A stretch of 9,836 bases of DNA. Source: Aquificota bacterium. Its GTDB lineage: Bacteria; Aquificota; Aquificia; Aquificales; Aquificaceae. Below, piece by piece: positions 5,521 to 9,836 of this stretch (the first letter of the stretch is position 1; the number at the start of each line of letters is the position of its first letter). Below the pieces are notes generated by a model. It worked only from the letters and a program-made list of their open reading frames with translations. It was not told the DNA's origin and ran no database searches. The translations under genes were made by a program, and so were the position numbers. Where the stretch lies: positions 1-9,836 of the forward strand of contig JAJRQX010000008.1 of NCBI GenBank assembly GCA_024280065.1, written 5' to 3'.

Positions 5521-6280
5521 GGTCATAGGGGAACTCTTCAGCTTCAGGGATTTCATGGACATAATGATCGTGACCGCCTTCATTTACGGAATCATATACT
5601 TCCTGGTTTTAAGCAGGGGATTCCAGCTCCTCAGGGGCCTCGTCTTCGTCGGCGTTGCCTGGCTTACAGCTGAGATACTCCAGCTCAAGACCCTCTCCTG
5701 GATCTTTGAGAAGTTCTGGACCGTAGGCCTCTTCTCAATAGTTGTCATATTCCAGCCAGAGATAAGGAGGGCTATAGCGAGGATAGGTGAGAGGACGAAG
5801 GTCATAAAGCTCTCCTCAGTAGAGGAGAGGACAGTTGAAAGGATAGTGAGGGCCTGCAGGTTCATGTCCGACAGACAGATAGGGGCCCTAATAGTCATAG
5901 AGAGGAACCAGAACGTTGAGGATGTGGTTGAAGGATGCGTTTACCTGGACGCGACCGTAACCGTTGAACTCCTCATAACGATCTTCTACCCGATGACGCC
6001 ACTCCACGACGGAGCTGTGGTGATCAGAGGCGAAAGGGTAGCCTTCGCCTCCTGCGTCCTTCCCCTCTCAAGGACAGCGGACCTACCCAAGAAATACGGG
6101 ACGAGACACAGGGCTGCACTCGGGATAAGCGAGGAGACGGACGCCATAGCTGTCGTCGTGTCCGAGGAGACGGGGGAGATATCCCTCGCGGTGGGGGGCA
6201 GGCTTGAGAGAAACTTAGACCCGGAGATACTGAAGGACAGGCTGATAGACCTGCTGGGGTTAAGAGATGAGACTTCTTAG
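5510..6280 (+). CDS. cdaA: Diadenylate cyclase CdaA (c-di-AMP synthase)
   Basis: CdaA joins two ATP into cyclic di-AMP, a second messenger linked to potassium, osmotic and cell-wall control. The 256 residues show three N-terminal membrane helices (about 18-34, 39-57 and 64-81), the linker FQPEIRRAIARIGER (81-95), and a DAC domain. The catalytic signatures are intact: LHDGAVVI (165-172, DGA 167-169) and GTRHRAALGISEETDA (197-212, RHR 199-201), followed by VVVSEETGEIS. The length is close to B. subtilis CdaA (~273). The gene starts inside the end of folP (11-base overlap, GAGG 7 bases upstream) and overlaps ybbR by 14 bases, so all three are probably translationally coupled. The neighbour order folP-cdaA-ybbR is a common bacterial arrangement; the usual next gene, glmM, is not here. 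The protein is expected in the inner membrane with the cyclase domain in the cytoplasm. Confidence 0.94.
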   Translation: MVFEVIGELFSFRDFMDIMIVTAFIYGIIYFLVLSRGFQLLRGLVFVGVAWLTAEILQLKTLSWIFEKFWTVGLFSIVVIFQPEIRRAIARIGERTKVIKLSSVEERTVERIVRACRFMSDRQIGALIVIERNQNVEDVVEGCVYLDATVTVELLITIFYPMTPLHDGAVVIRGERVAFASCVLPLSRTADLPKKYGTRHRAALGISEETDAIAVVVSEETGEISLAVGGRLERNLDPEILKDRLIDLLGLRDETS

Positions 6281-6647
6281 GAACATATTCGTTAAGGACT
6301 GGAGGTATAAGCTGATAGCTCTGGTGGTCTCGGTGACCCTCTGGGGTGTGGTCAACTTCGGGAACAGGACCACCATAACGGTTTCAAGGTATGTGGAGGT
6401 AAGGAACGGTATCCAGGGTATGAGCTACACAGTCAGACCAGACAGGGTTGAGATAACGGTTTATGTGGTTGAGAGACTTATACTCTCAAGGTTCATAGGT
6501 GAGGTGAGGGCTTATGTAGACGTTTCGGAACTGAAAAGCCCCGGGGTTTACAGGGTAAGGGTGAGAACCGAGACAGCCGTCCCCTGGTTTATACACCCGG
6601 CGAGCGTGGAGCCGCCCGCCGTCAGGGTTGAGGTTATCCGCAGGTGA
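6267..6647 (+). CDS. ybbR: YbbR-domain protein, single-repeat CdaR-like partner of CdaA
   Basis: A 126-residue membrane-anchored protein. Residues 14-31 (YKLIALVVSVTLWGVVNF) form one transmembrane helix near the N-terminus, preceded by basic and aromatic residues (KDWRYK). Residues ~35-125 make one YbbR repeat: a strand pattern V-x-V around VEVRNG, VRPDRVEITVYVV, the signature RAYVDVSELKSPGVYRVRVR (81-100), and the closing VEPPAVRVEVI. In Gram-positives CdaR has three to four such repeats outside the membrane and modulates CdaA; this protein has only one. Gene fusion to the cdaA reading unit (14-base overlap) supports a functional pair. The short length is complete, with an orderly domain end, so it is a small family member and not a truncation. 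The 3' end overlaps the convergent iron-sulfur carrier gene by 14 bases. Confidence 0.87.
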   Translation: MRLLRNIFVKDWRYKLIALVVSVTLWGVVNFGNRTTITVSRYVEVRNGIQGMSYTVRPDRVEITVYVVERLILSRFIGEVRAYVDVSELKSPGVYRVRVRTETAVPWFIHPASVEPPAVRVEVIRR

Positions 6648-6987
6648 AGGAGCTCCCGCAACCGCAGGTTCCGGTGGCGTTGGGGTTCCTTATGGTGAAG
6701 CCTCCGCCCATGAAGTCCACCACGTAGTCAAGCTCAGCACCGTTCACGTAGGGCATGGAGAAGGAGTCTATGACGACCTTCACACCGTTGTATTCAAAGA
6801 CATGGTCCCCTTCCTCTATCTTGTCGTCAAAGCCCATCGCATACTGGAAGCCGGAACATCCTCCGGGGACCACCCTGACCCTGAGTATGGGGTTCTCTAT
6901 GTTGTTCTCCTTGGCCACCTTCAGGATCTCCTCGGCCGCCTTCTCAGTTACCTTAAAGACCATCGTCTGCTGTTTTTGTTCCTGCAT
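6634..6987 (-). CDS. iscA: A-type iron-sulfur carrier protein (IscA/ErpA/HesB family)
   Basis: A-type carriers receive Fe-S clusters from a scaffold and pass them to target enzymes in the cytoplasm. The 117-residue protein has the three ligands of the family: Cys44 in VVPGGCSGFQYAM and Cys108/Cys110 in the terminal TGTCGCGSSF. Also typical are VFKVTEKAAEEILK (10-23) and IDSFSMPYVNGAELDYV. An extra Cys116 lies two residues from the end. The start is taken at the ATG 6987 because AAGGAGGT sits 7 bases before it; a TTG 21 bases further upstream would place that ribosome site inside the coding sequence. In a thermophile rich in Fe-S enzymes (LeuC among them) it is a housekeeping gene. It is the last gene of the leftward chain, 43 bases after the LapA-domain gene, and overlaps ybbR tail to tail. 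Whether it is IscA, ErpA or SufA cannot be told. Confidence 0.92.
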   Translation of the reverse strand: MQEQKQQTMVFKVTEKAAEEILKVAKENNIENPILRVRVVPGGCSGFQYAMGFDDKIEEGDHVFEYNGVKVVIDSFSMPYVNGAELDYVVDFMGGGFTIRNPNATGTCGCGSSFTCG

Positions 6988-6994
6988 ACCCTTT

Positions 6995-7002
6995 ACCTCC
7001 TT
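6995..7002 (-). promoter_or_regulatory. Strong Shine-Dalgarno deciding the iscA start
   Basis: AAGGAGGT on the minus strand, 7 bases before the ATG at 6987, is a near-perfect anti-16S match. It fixes the start downstream of an in-frame TTG at 7008. The 43-base gap in front also holds the AT-rich stretch TATTTTATTA, which could be a -10, but no -35 at normal spacing was found. Confidence 0.8.
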
Positions 7003-7030
7003 CTTCAAGTTTTGGTAATAAAATACACCC

Positions 7031-7252
7031 TCAGGATAGCCTCTTTATGATGTAAGTCAAGGGAAAGAAGAGAAAGCCTATCAGGAAGCCTAAGTAGAAG
7101 GAGAGGAGGAGGACAAGGCCGGCGGGTAGGGGAGGGGTTGATAGGCCTTCGTATATGCGAACCGTGACCTCCTGGTCCGCGTTCATTATGAAGAAGTAGA
7201 AGGAAACTCCGAAGACCACAAGGAAGAGAAGAAGGTAGACCAAACCCCTCAT
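7031..7252 (-). CDS. Small LapA-domain (DUF1049-like) inner-membrane protein
   Basis: A 73-residue protein with two membrane helices: about 4-22 (LVYLLLFLVVFGVSFYFFI) and 45-69 (GLVLLLSFYLGFLIGFLFFPLTYII), ending in KRLS. Between them is NADQEVTVRIYEGLSTPPLP, the family's short N-x-x-x-V-x-V loop followed by a Pro turn. This layout and length match the LapA/YciS domain; in E. coli LapA works with LapB in control of lipopolysaccharide synthesis, but no tetratricopeptide partner is visible here, so the role is uncertain. The start overlaps the pdxA stop as ATGA and has AAGGAT upstream, which indicates translational coupling to pdxA. The gene is followed by iscA. Confidence 0.7.
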   Translation of the reverse strand: MRGLVYLLLFLVVFGVSFYFFIMNADQEVTVRIYEGLSTPPLPAGLVLLLSFYLGFLIGFLFFPLTYIIKRLS

Positions 7253-8217
7253 CTATCCTTAAGATTTTCCAATATGTTCTCAAGGAGTTCAAGGGCCTTA
7301 AGAGAAGGTCCGGGGTCAGCTATGCCCTTCCAGGCTATATCATAGGCTGTCCCGTGGTCAGGTGAGACCCTCGGGAAGGGTATGCCGAGGGTGAGGTTCA
7401 CACCTTCTTTGAATGCCAACAACTTGAATGGTATGAGACCCTGGTCATGGTACATGCATAGGAAGACATCGTAGCTCTCAGGCTTCAGGAATGCAGTATC
7501 GGGAGAGAGGGGGCCCTCAACCCTGAAACCCTTACCTTTAAACTCCTCAATAACAGGGAGGATCTCCTCCACGTCCTCCCTCCCTATGTCACCGAACTCT
7601 CCAGCATGGGGGTTGAGGCCGAGGACACCTACGGAGGGCTCCCTTCTGAAGAGTCTTCTGTACTCCCTGAGGGTAAGGTCAAGCTTTCCCCTCAGGTTTT
7701 CTTTGTTCACCCTGAGTATAGCCTCCCTGAGGGGGAGATGGGTTGAGAGCAGAACCACCCTGACCTTCTCTGACCACATCATCATGGCATATTCCCTCGT
7801 TGAAGAAGCCTGAGCCAGATACTCGGTCTGCCCCTCGTATGAGAAGCCCGCCCTCCTTGCCCAGAACTTGCTGATCGGCATGGTGAGGAGCCCGTCTATC
7901 TTACCCTGAACGGCATCAACGGTAGCCCTCGCAAGGTAAGCCACAGCTACCTTCCCCGAGGTTATGGAGGGCTGGGGGATCGGTCTTTCTGAGATGTTAA
8001 GGTCAGCGATGTAAACGCCGGGTCCCTTCACCTCATCAGGTGAGTTTATCAGCCTGGCACCGAGACCGGTATTTAGCAAGTTCTCCGCCTCCCTTATGGT
8101 CTTCTCCTCACCGTAGATGATGTAAGCGTTCCCCTCCCTGAAGCTTTCTGATATCCTGACTATGAGCTCAGGTCCCACACCAGCGGGGTCACCTATGGTT
8201 ATCCCTATCCTCTTCAT
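7249..8217 (-). CDS. pdxA: 4-hydroxythreonine-4-phosphate dehydrogenase
   Basis: PdxA oxidises 4-phosphohydroxy-L-threonine with NAD(P)+ in the DXP-dependent route to pyridoxal phosphate. The 322 residues are normal length. The start MKRIGITIGDPAGVGPE is the family's canonical N-terminus. The metal His residues are present: His160 in STHLPLREA, His204 in GLNPHAGE, His257 in MYHDQGLIPFK; substrate residues Lys265, Asn274 and Arg283 (GVNLTLGIPFPRVSPDHGT) are also kept. Two differences stand out: the usual GHTE reads GQTE (Gln130), replacing a substrate-contact His of E. coli PdxA, and the P-x-x-K loop reads PISK (114-117). ATG 8217 is chosen; a TTG 39 bases upstream would add a tail that the family does not have. 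The ribosome site is weak (GGGG region), and the gene starts 29 bases inside the gene ahead, so coupling is likely. Confidence 0.92.
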   Translation of the reverse strand: MKRIGITIGDPAGVGPELIVRISESFREGNAYIIYGEEKTIREAENLLNTGLGARLINSPDEVKGPGVYIADLNISERPIPQPSITSGKVAVAYLARATVDAVQGKIDGLLTMPISKFWARRAGFSYEGQTEYLAQASSTREYAMMMWSEKVRVVLLSTHLPLREAILRVNKENLRGKLDLTLREYRRLFRREPSVGVLGLNPHAGEFGDIGREDVEEILPVIEEFKGKGFRVEGPLSPDTAFLKPESYDVFLCMYHDQGLIPFKLLAFKEGVNLTLGIPFPRVSPDHGTAYDIAWKGIADPGPSLKALELLENILENLKDR

Positions 8218-8554
8218 AGTATTCAGCCCCGCAACTCTCCGTCTCCCACACCACAACCTTCCTCACGGTAGGGTATGCCTCCTTAACCTTCTCGTAAACC
8301 CACCTGGCAAGGTTTTCCGCACTCGGGGAGAAGTCAAAGAGGTCGTTGAGGAGCTTATAGTCCGGCAGGATCTTTTTCAGATACCTTTCTACCTCAACGA
8401 AGTCAATCCCCATACCTCCCGGGTCAAGCCTGTCCGCATCTATGTAAACCTCAACCTCCCAGGTGTGGCCGTGGAGGGGTTCCGGCTTCCCGTGATAGTC
8501 GGTGAGGTAGTGGGCAGCGTTAAACCTTCTCCTCACCCTTATCGTCCAGGGCAT
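8189..8554 (-). CDS. queD: 6-pyruvoyl-tetrahydropterin synthase / QueD family enzyme, PTPS-III-like
   Basis: A 121-residue T-fold enzyme of COG0720, acting on 7,8-dihydroneopterin triphosphate. The three zinc ligands are His15 (RRFNAAHYL), His28 and His30 (LHGHTWEVEV). Other family marks are GIDFVEVERYLKKIL (49-63), FSPSAENLARWVYE (75-88) and VVWETE (101-106, Glu104). QueD proteins have Cys four residues before HGH; here that position is Pro24 and Glu25 follows, giving E-x2-HGH, the motif of PTPS-III enzymes that form 6-hydroxymethyldihydropterin in place of FolB. The LDH motif next to the active site reads PDY (Asp65-Tyr66), so the usual His is Tyr. The product is therefore more likely a folate precursor than a queuosine precursor, but this is inference. 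Start: AAGGAGGT 8 bases before the ATG, inside the preceding gene (35-base overlap). Confidence 0.88.
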   Translation of the reverse strand: MPWTIRVRRRFNAAHYLTDYHGKPEPLHGHTWEVEVYIDADRLDPGGMGIDFVEVERYLKKILPDYKLLNDLFDFSPSAENLARWVYEKVKEAYPTVRKVVVWETESCGAEYYEEDRDNHR

Positions 8555-9296
8555 ACTTCTTCACCTCCTTGAAGACGCTCTTAGATCTGTACATCCTGCT
8601 GTCCGCCATCTCTATGAGCTTGTCAAGGGTGTCCCCGTCATGGGGGAAACAAGCGTAACCAACGCTCAGCGTCACCGTAACGTCCCCGTAAGTTATCTTG
8701 AACTCATCAACGAGCCTCCCTACTATCTCAAGTATGTTTGACCCCTTCTCCGCGGGGAGTACAACCAGAAACTCGTCCCCTCCCCACCTCGCTATCAGGT
8801 CGTACTCCCTGAGGTTTCTCTTCAGCTTCTCAACCACCTTCTTCAGGACCACGTCCCCGGCGTTGTGGCCGTATTTGTCGTTTACCTCCTTGAAGTCGTT
8901 CAGGTCTATGAGCAGGAGGCAGAACTCCTCTTTGAGCCTCTTGGCTTTCCTAAGCTCCTCCTTTATGTACTCCTCTATGAAGTTCCTGTTGTAAGCCTTG
9001 GTGAGAGGGTCGTAAAAGGCTGTCTGCTCAAGGACCTTTACGGACTTGAGGTAGTTGGCGAGCCTTATCACCGAGTAGGCTATCAGGAAGTAGCCAACCG
9101 CGGTGGTTATGTAAAATACGGGAACGAGGACCTCCGACCGGAGGAAGATGTAAACCCTTGAGAGAGACACTATGAGGAGCCCGAGGAAGAATATCAGGAG
9201 GTCGTAAACGCCCTTGCTCTTTAAGATAACTATAAGGAGTATGATTGACACAGACACGAGGAGTATAAGCTCGTAGTAGATGATCTTAAAGGTCAT
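8520..9296 (-). CDS. Membrane-bound GGDEF diguanylate cyclase
   Basis: The protein makes cyclic di-GMP from two GTP. Residues 1-85 hold about three hydrophobic segments (8-26, 31-52, 56-78) with no recognised sensor domain. A short helix leads into the GGDEF domain (92-248): YDPLTKAYNRNF (95-106), metal-site LLIDLNDFKEVNDKYGHNAGD (128-148, Asp131), the intact GGDEF at 172-176, and SVGYACFPHDGDTLDKLIEMADSRMYRSK near the end. The inhibitory I-site R-x-x-D (163-166, REYD) lies five residues before GGDEF, so the enzyme is probably active and feedback inhibited. No EAL or HD-GYP domain is attached. The start at 9296 has GAGGGGTGA upstream and overlaps the preceding gene by 11 bases; the 3' end overlaps the queD-family gene by 35 bases. 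What signal the membrane part senses is unknown. Confidence 0.92.
   Translation of the reverse strand: MTFKIIYYELILLVSVSIILLIVILKSKGVYDLLIFFLGLLIVSLSRVYIFLRSEVLVPVFYITTAVGYFLIAYSVIRLANYLKSVKVLEQTAFYDPLTKAYNRNFIEEYIKEELRKAKRLKEEFCLLLIDLNDFKEVNDKYGHNAGDVVLKKVVEKLKRNLREYDLIARWGGDEFLVVLPAEKGSNILEIVGRLVDEFKITYGDVTVTLSVGYACFPHDGDTLDKLIEMADSRMYRSKSVFKEVKKYALDDKGEEKV
8563..8570 (-). promoter_or_regulatory. Shine-Dalgarno for the queD-family gene inside the GGDEF gene
   Basis: AAGGAGGT lies 8 bases before the ATG at 8554 and inside the last codons of the GGDEF gene, where it encodes part of FKEVKK. It supports independent initiation of the overlapping gene. Confidence 0.75.
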
Positions 9297-9522
9297 CTAT
9301 GTTCTCACCCCTCAGAAGCCGTTGGGCGAGGTTGACGCAGTGGAGGACCATGAACCAGAGGGCGTGCCTGTGGGTCTCCTCAAAGTTCTCCTTGACCCAG
9401 AAGGTCCCGTCATCACGTTCAACCAGGGTTATATACTTGAGAGCCTCCTCCGCGAGGTGTTTGTTGTTTACTTTCTGTAGTATTTTTTCCTTCACCCAGT
9501 CAGGAAGGGGTCTCTCCCTCAT
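9286..9522 (-). CDS. Small protein of unknown function
   Basis: A 78-residue predicted soluble, mainly helical protein that I do not recognise. The N-terminal half is charged (LPDWVKEKILQKVNNKHLAEEALKYITLVERDDG) and is followed by an aromatic/His-rich helix (FEETHRHALWFMVLHCVNLAQRLLRGENIDDL) with two His residues and one Cys. No signal peptide is seen. It is accepted as a gene because GGAGGT stands 7 bases before the ATG, its codon use matches the neighbours, and it is locked in by overlaps at both ends (23 bases with the gene ahead, 11 with the GGDEF gene). The position directly in front of a diguanylate cyclase could mean a regulatory link, but nothing in the sequence proves it. Confidence 0.7.
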   Translation of the reverse strand: MRERPLPDWVKEKILQKVNNKHLAEEALKYITLVERDDGTFWVKENFEETHRHALWFMVLHCVNLAQRLLRGENIDDL

Positions 9523-9836
9523 CCCTTACCTCCAGGGGGTAGGAGATAAAGAGGGGCCTTATGCCGAAGAGGATCTTCCATACTTTTAATATATAGGTAT
9601 AACCTACCGCTATATACCTTCCAGGCTTTACTTCAAGCACGCAGTTGGGACCCAAGGCCTCGGTCAAACATCCCCCCTCGGACACCAGGAGTGTGAGTGT
9701 GTTCTCGTAGGGGGAGTAAACCTTTATCCTCCTTCCCTCCTTCCATACAATGGGGACCTTATCGGAAAAGGATACCACAGTTTTACCTTCTCTGATGGCA
9801 TGTATGAGGTCTCCGGGAGACGAGACCGCCCTGTCA
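9500..9836 (-). CDS. Protein of unknown function, probably open at the right edge
   Basis: The frame ending at 9500 stays open through the window edge, reading DRAVSSPGDLIHAIREGK before the GTG at 9778. That stretch has normal protein character and the same codon style, so the gene probably begins beyond 9836; alternatively it starts at the GTG (92 residues), which has GAAGGT about 7 bases upstream. The visible part looks rich in beta strands: VPIVWKEGRRIKVYSPYEN, TLTLLVSEGGCL, CVLEVKPGRYIAVGYTYILKVW, then a hydrophobic FGIRPLFISYPLEV and a polar tail. No family is recognised and no catalytic motif is visible. Two Cys residues (in GGCL and NCVL) could form a pair. The stop lies inside the next gene (23-base overlap), tying it to the leftward chain. 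Confidence 0.6.
   Translation of the reverse strand, partial: DRAVSSPGDLIHAIREGKTVVSFSDKVPIVWKEGRRIKVYSPYENTLTLLVSEGGCLTEALGPNCVLEVKPGRYIAVGYTYILKVWKILFGIRPLFISYPLEVRDEGETPS

Noticed and set aside
6988..7008. Upstream TTG start for iscA adding seven residues
   Set aside because: The strong AAGGAGGT would then be inside the coding sequence, and the TTG itself has no ribosome site. The ATG at 6987 is perfectly spaced.
6628..7050. Rightward open frame opposite the iron-sulfur carrier
   Set aside because: It is antisense to iscA, whose Cys ligands and ribosome site are clear; the frame has His/Val/Leu-rich low-sense composition and no recognisable domain.
7003..7065. TTGACT in the end of the LapA-domain gene as -35 of an iscA promoter
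   Set aside because: The nearest -10-like stretch (TATTTT) is about 29 bases away, well outside the usual 16-19 base spacing.
8218..8256. Upstream TTG start for pdxA adding thirteen residues
   Set aside because: The added residues (MWCGRRRVAGLNT) are not part of the PdxA family, whose proteins begin at the equivalent of MKRIGITIGDPAG.

Overview
The window looks like a compact chromosomal segment from a thermophilic, chemolithoautotrophic bacterium of the Aquificae (Aquifex / Hydrogenobacter / Hydrogenivirga type). The reasons are Arg codons dominated by AGG/AGA, Ile codons dominated by ATA, Lys/Glu-rich proteins, very tight packing (about 180 of 9836 bases lie outside the genes called here; the longest gap is 61 bases), and a set of single-copy housekeeping genes scattered without regard to pathway. 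This assignment is an inference from composition and protein character; no search was run. I saw no tRNA, rRNA, insertion sequence, CRISPR array, phage gene, origin or convincing intrinsic terminator, and no gene-free stretch reaches 300 bases.

Layout. (1) 1-888, leftward: an exported DsrE-like sulfur-relay protein followed by a coiled-coil protein that runs off the left edge and carries three 18-residue (54-bp) repeats. (2) 935-2042, rightward: leuD (leucine biosynthesis) overlapping a TsaC/YrdC threonylcarbamoyl-AMP synthase gene. (3) 2014-3408, leftward: a GlcD/D-lactate-dehydrogenase type FAD oxidoreductase, whose 3' end overlaps tsaC tail to tail and whose start is only 17 bp from the start of the divergent sppA. 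(4) 3426-6647, rightward: sppA (membrane protease), then folP with an extra N-terminal region, then cdaA (diadenylate cyclase) and a one-repeat YbbR/CdaR protein; folP, cdaA and ybbR overlap end to start. (5) 6634-9836, leftward: a chain of seven genes, in transcription order an unidentified gene open at the right edge, an unidentified 78-residue protein, a membrane GGDEF diguanylate cyclase, a QueD/PTPS-family enzyme, pdxA, a LapA-domain membrane protein and an A-type iron-sulfur carrier. All but the last junction overlap.

How the parts relate. Folate may be the link between two blocks: folP makes dihydropteroate from 6-hydroxymethyldihydropterin pyrophosphate and pABA, and the QueD-family protein has the E-x2-HGH motif known from PTPS-III enzymes, which supply the 6-hydroxymethylpterin in organisms lacking FolB. 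Two nucleotide second-messenger synthases sit in the window: CdaA (c-di-AMP) and the GGDEF protein (c-di-GMP, with a product-inhibition site).

Expression signals form a pattern. Most genes inside leftward chains, plus the DsrE-like gene, have clear Shine-Dalgarno sequences. Four genes that head transcription units (leuD, glcD, sppA, folP) have none. In three of these an AT-rich -10-like hexamer lies exactly at -12 to -7 from the A of ATG, which predicts leaderless mRNAs.

The most useful leads are the PTPS-III-like enzyme with a further active-site change (His to Tyr), the leaderless pattern including the 17-bp bidirectional promoter, PdxA with Gln in place of a substrate-binding His, and the exported DsrE-like protein.
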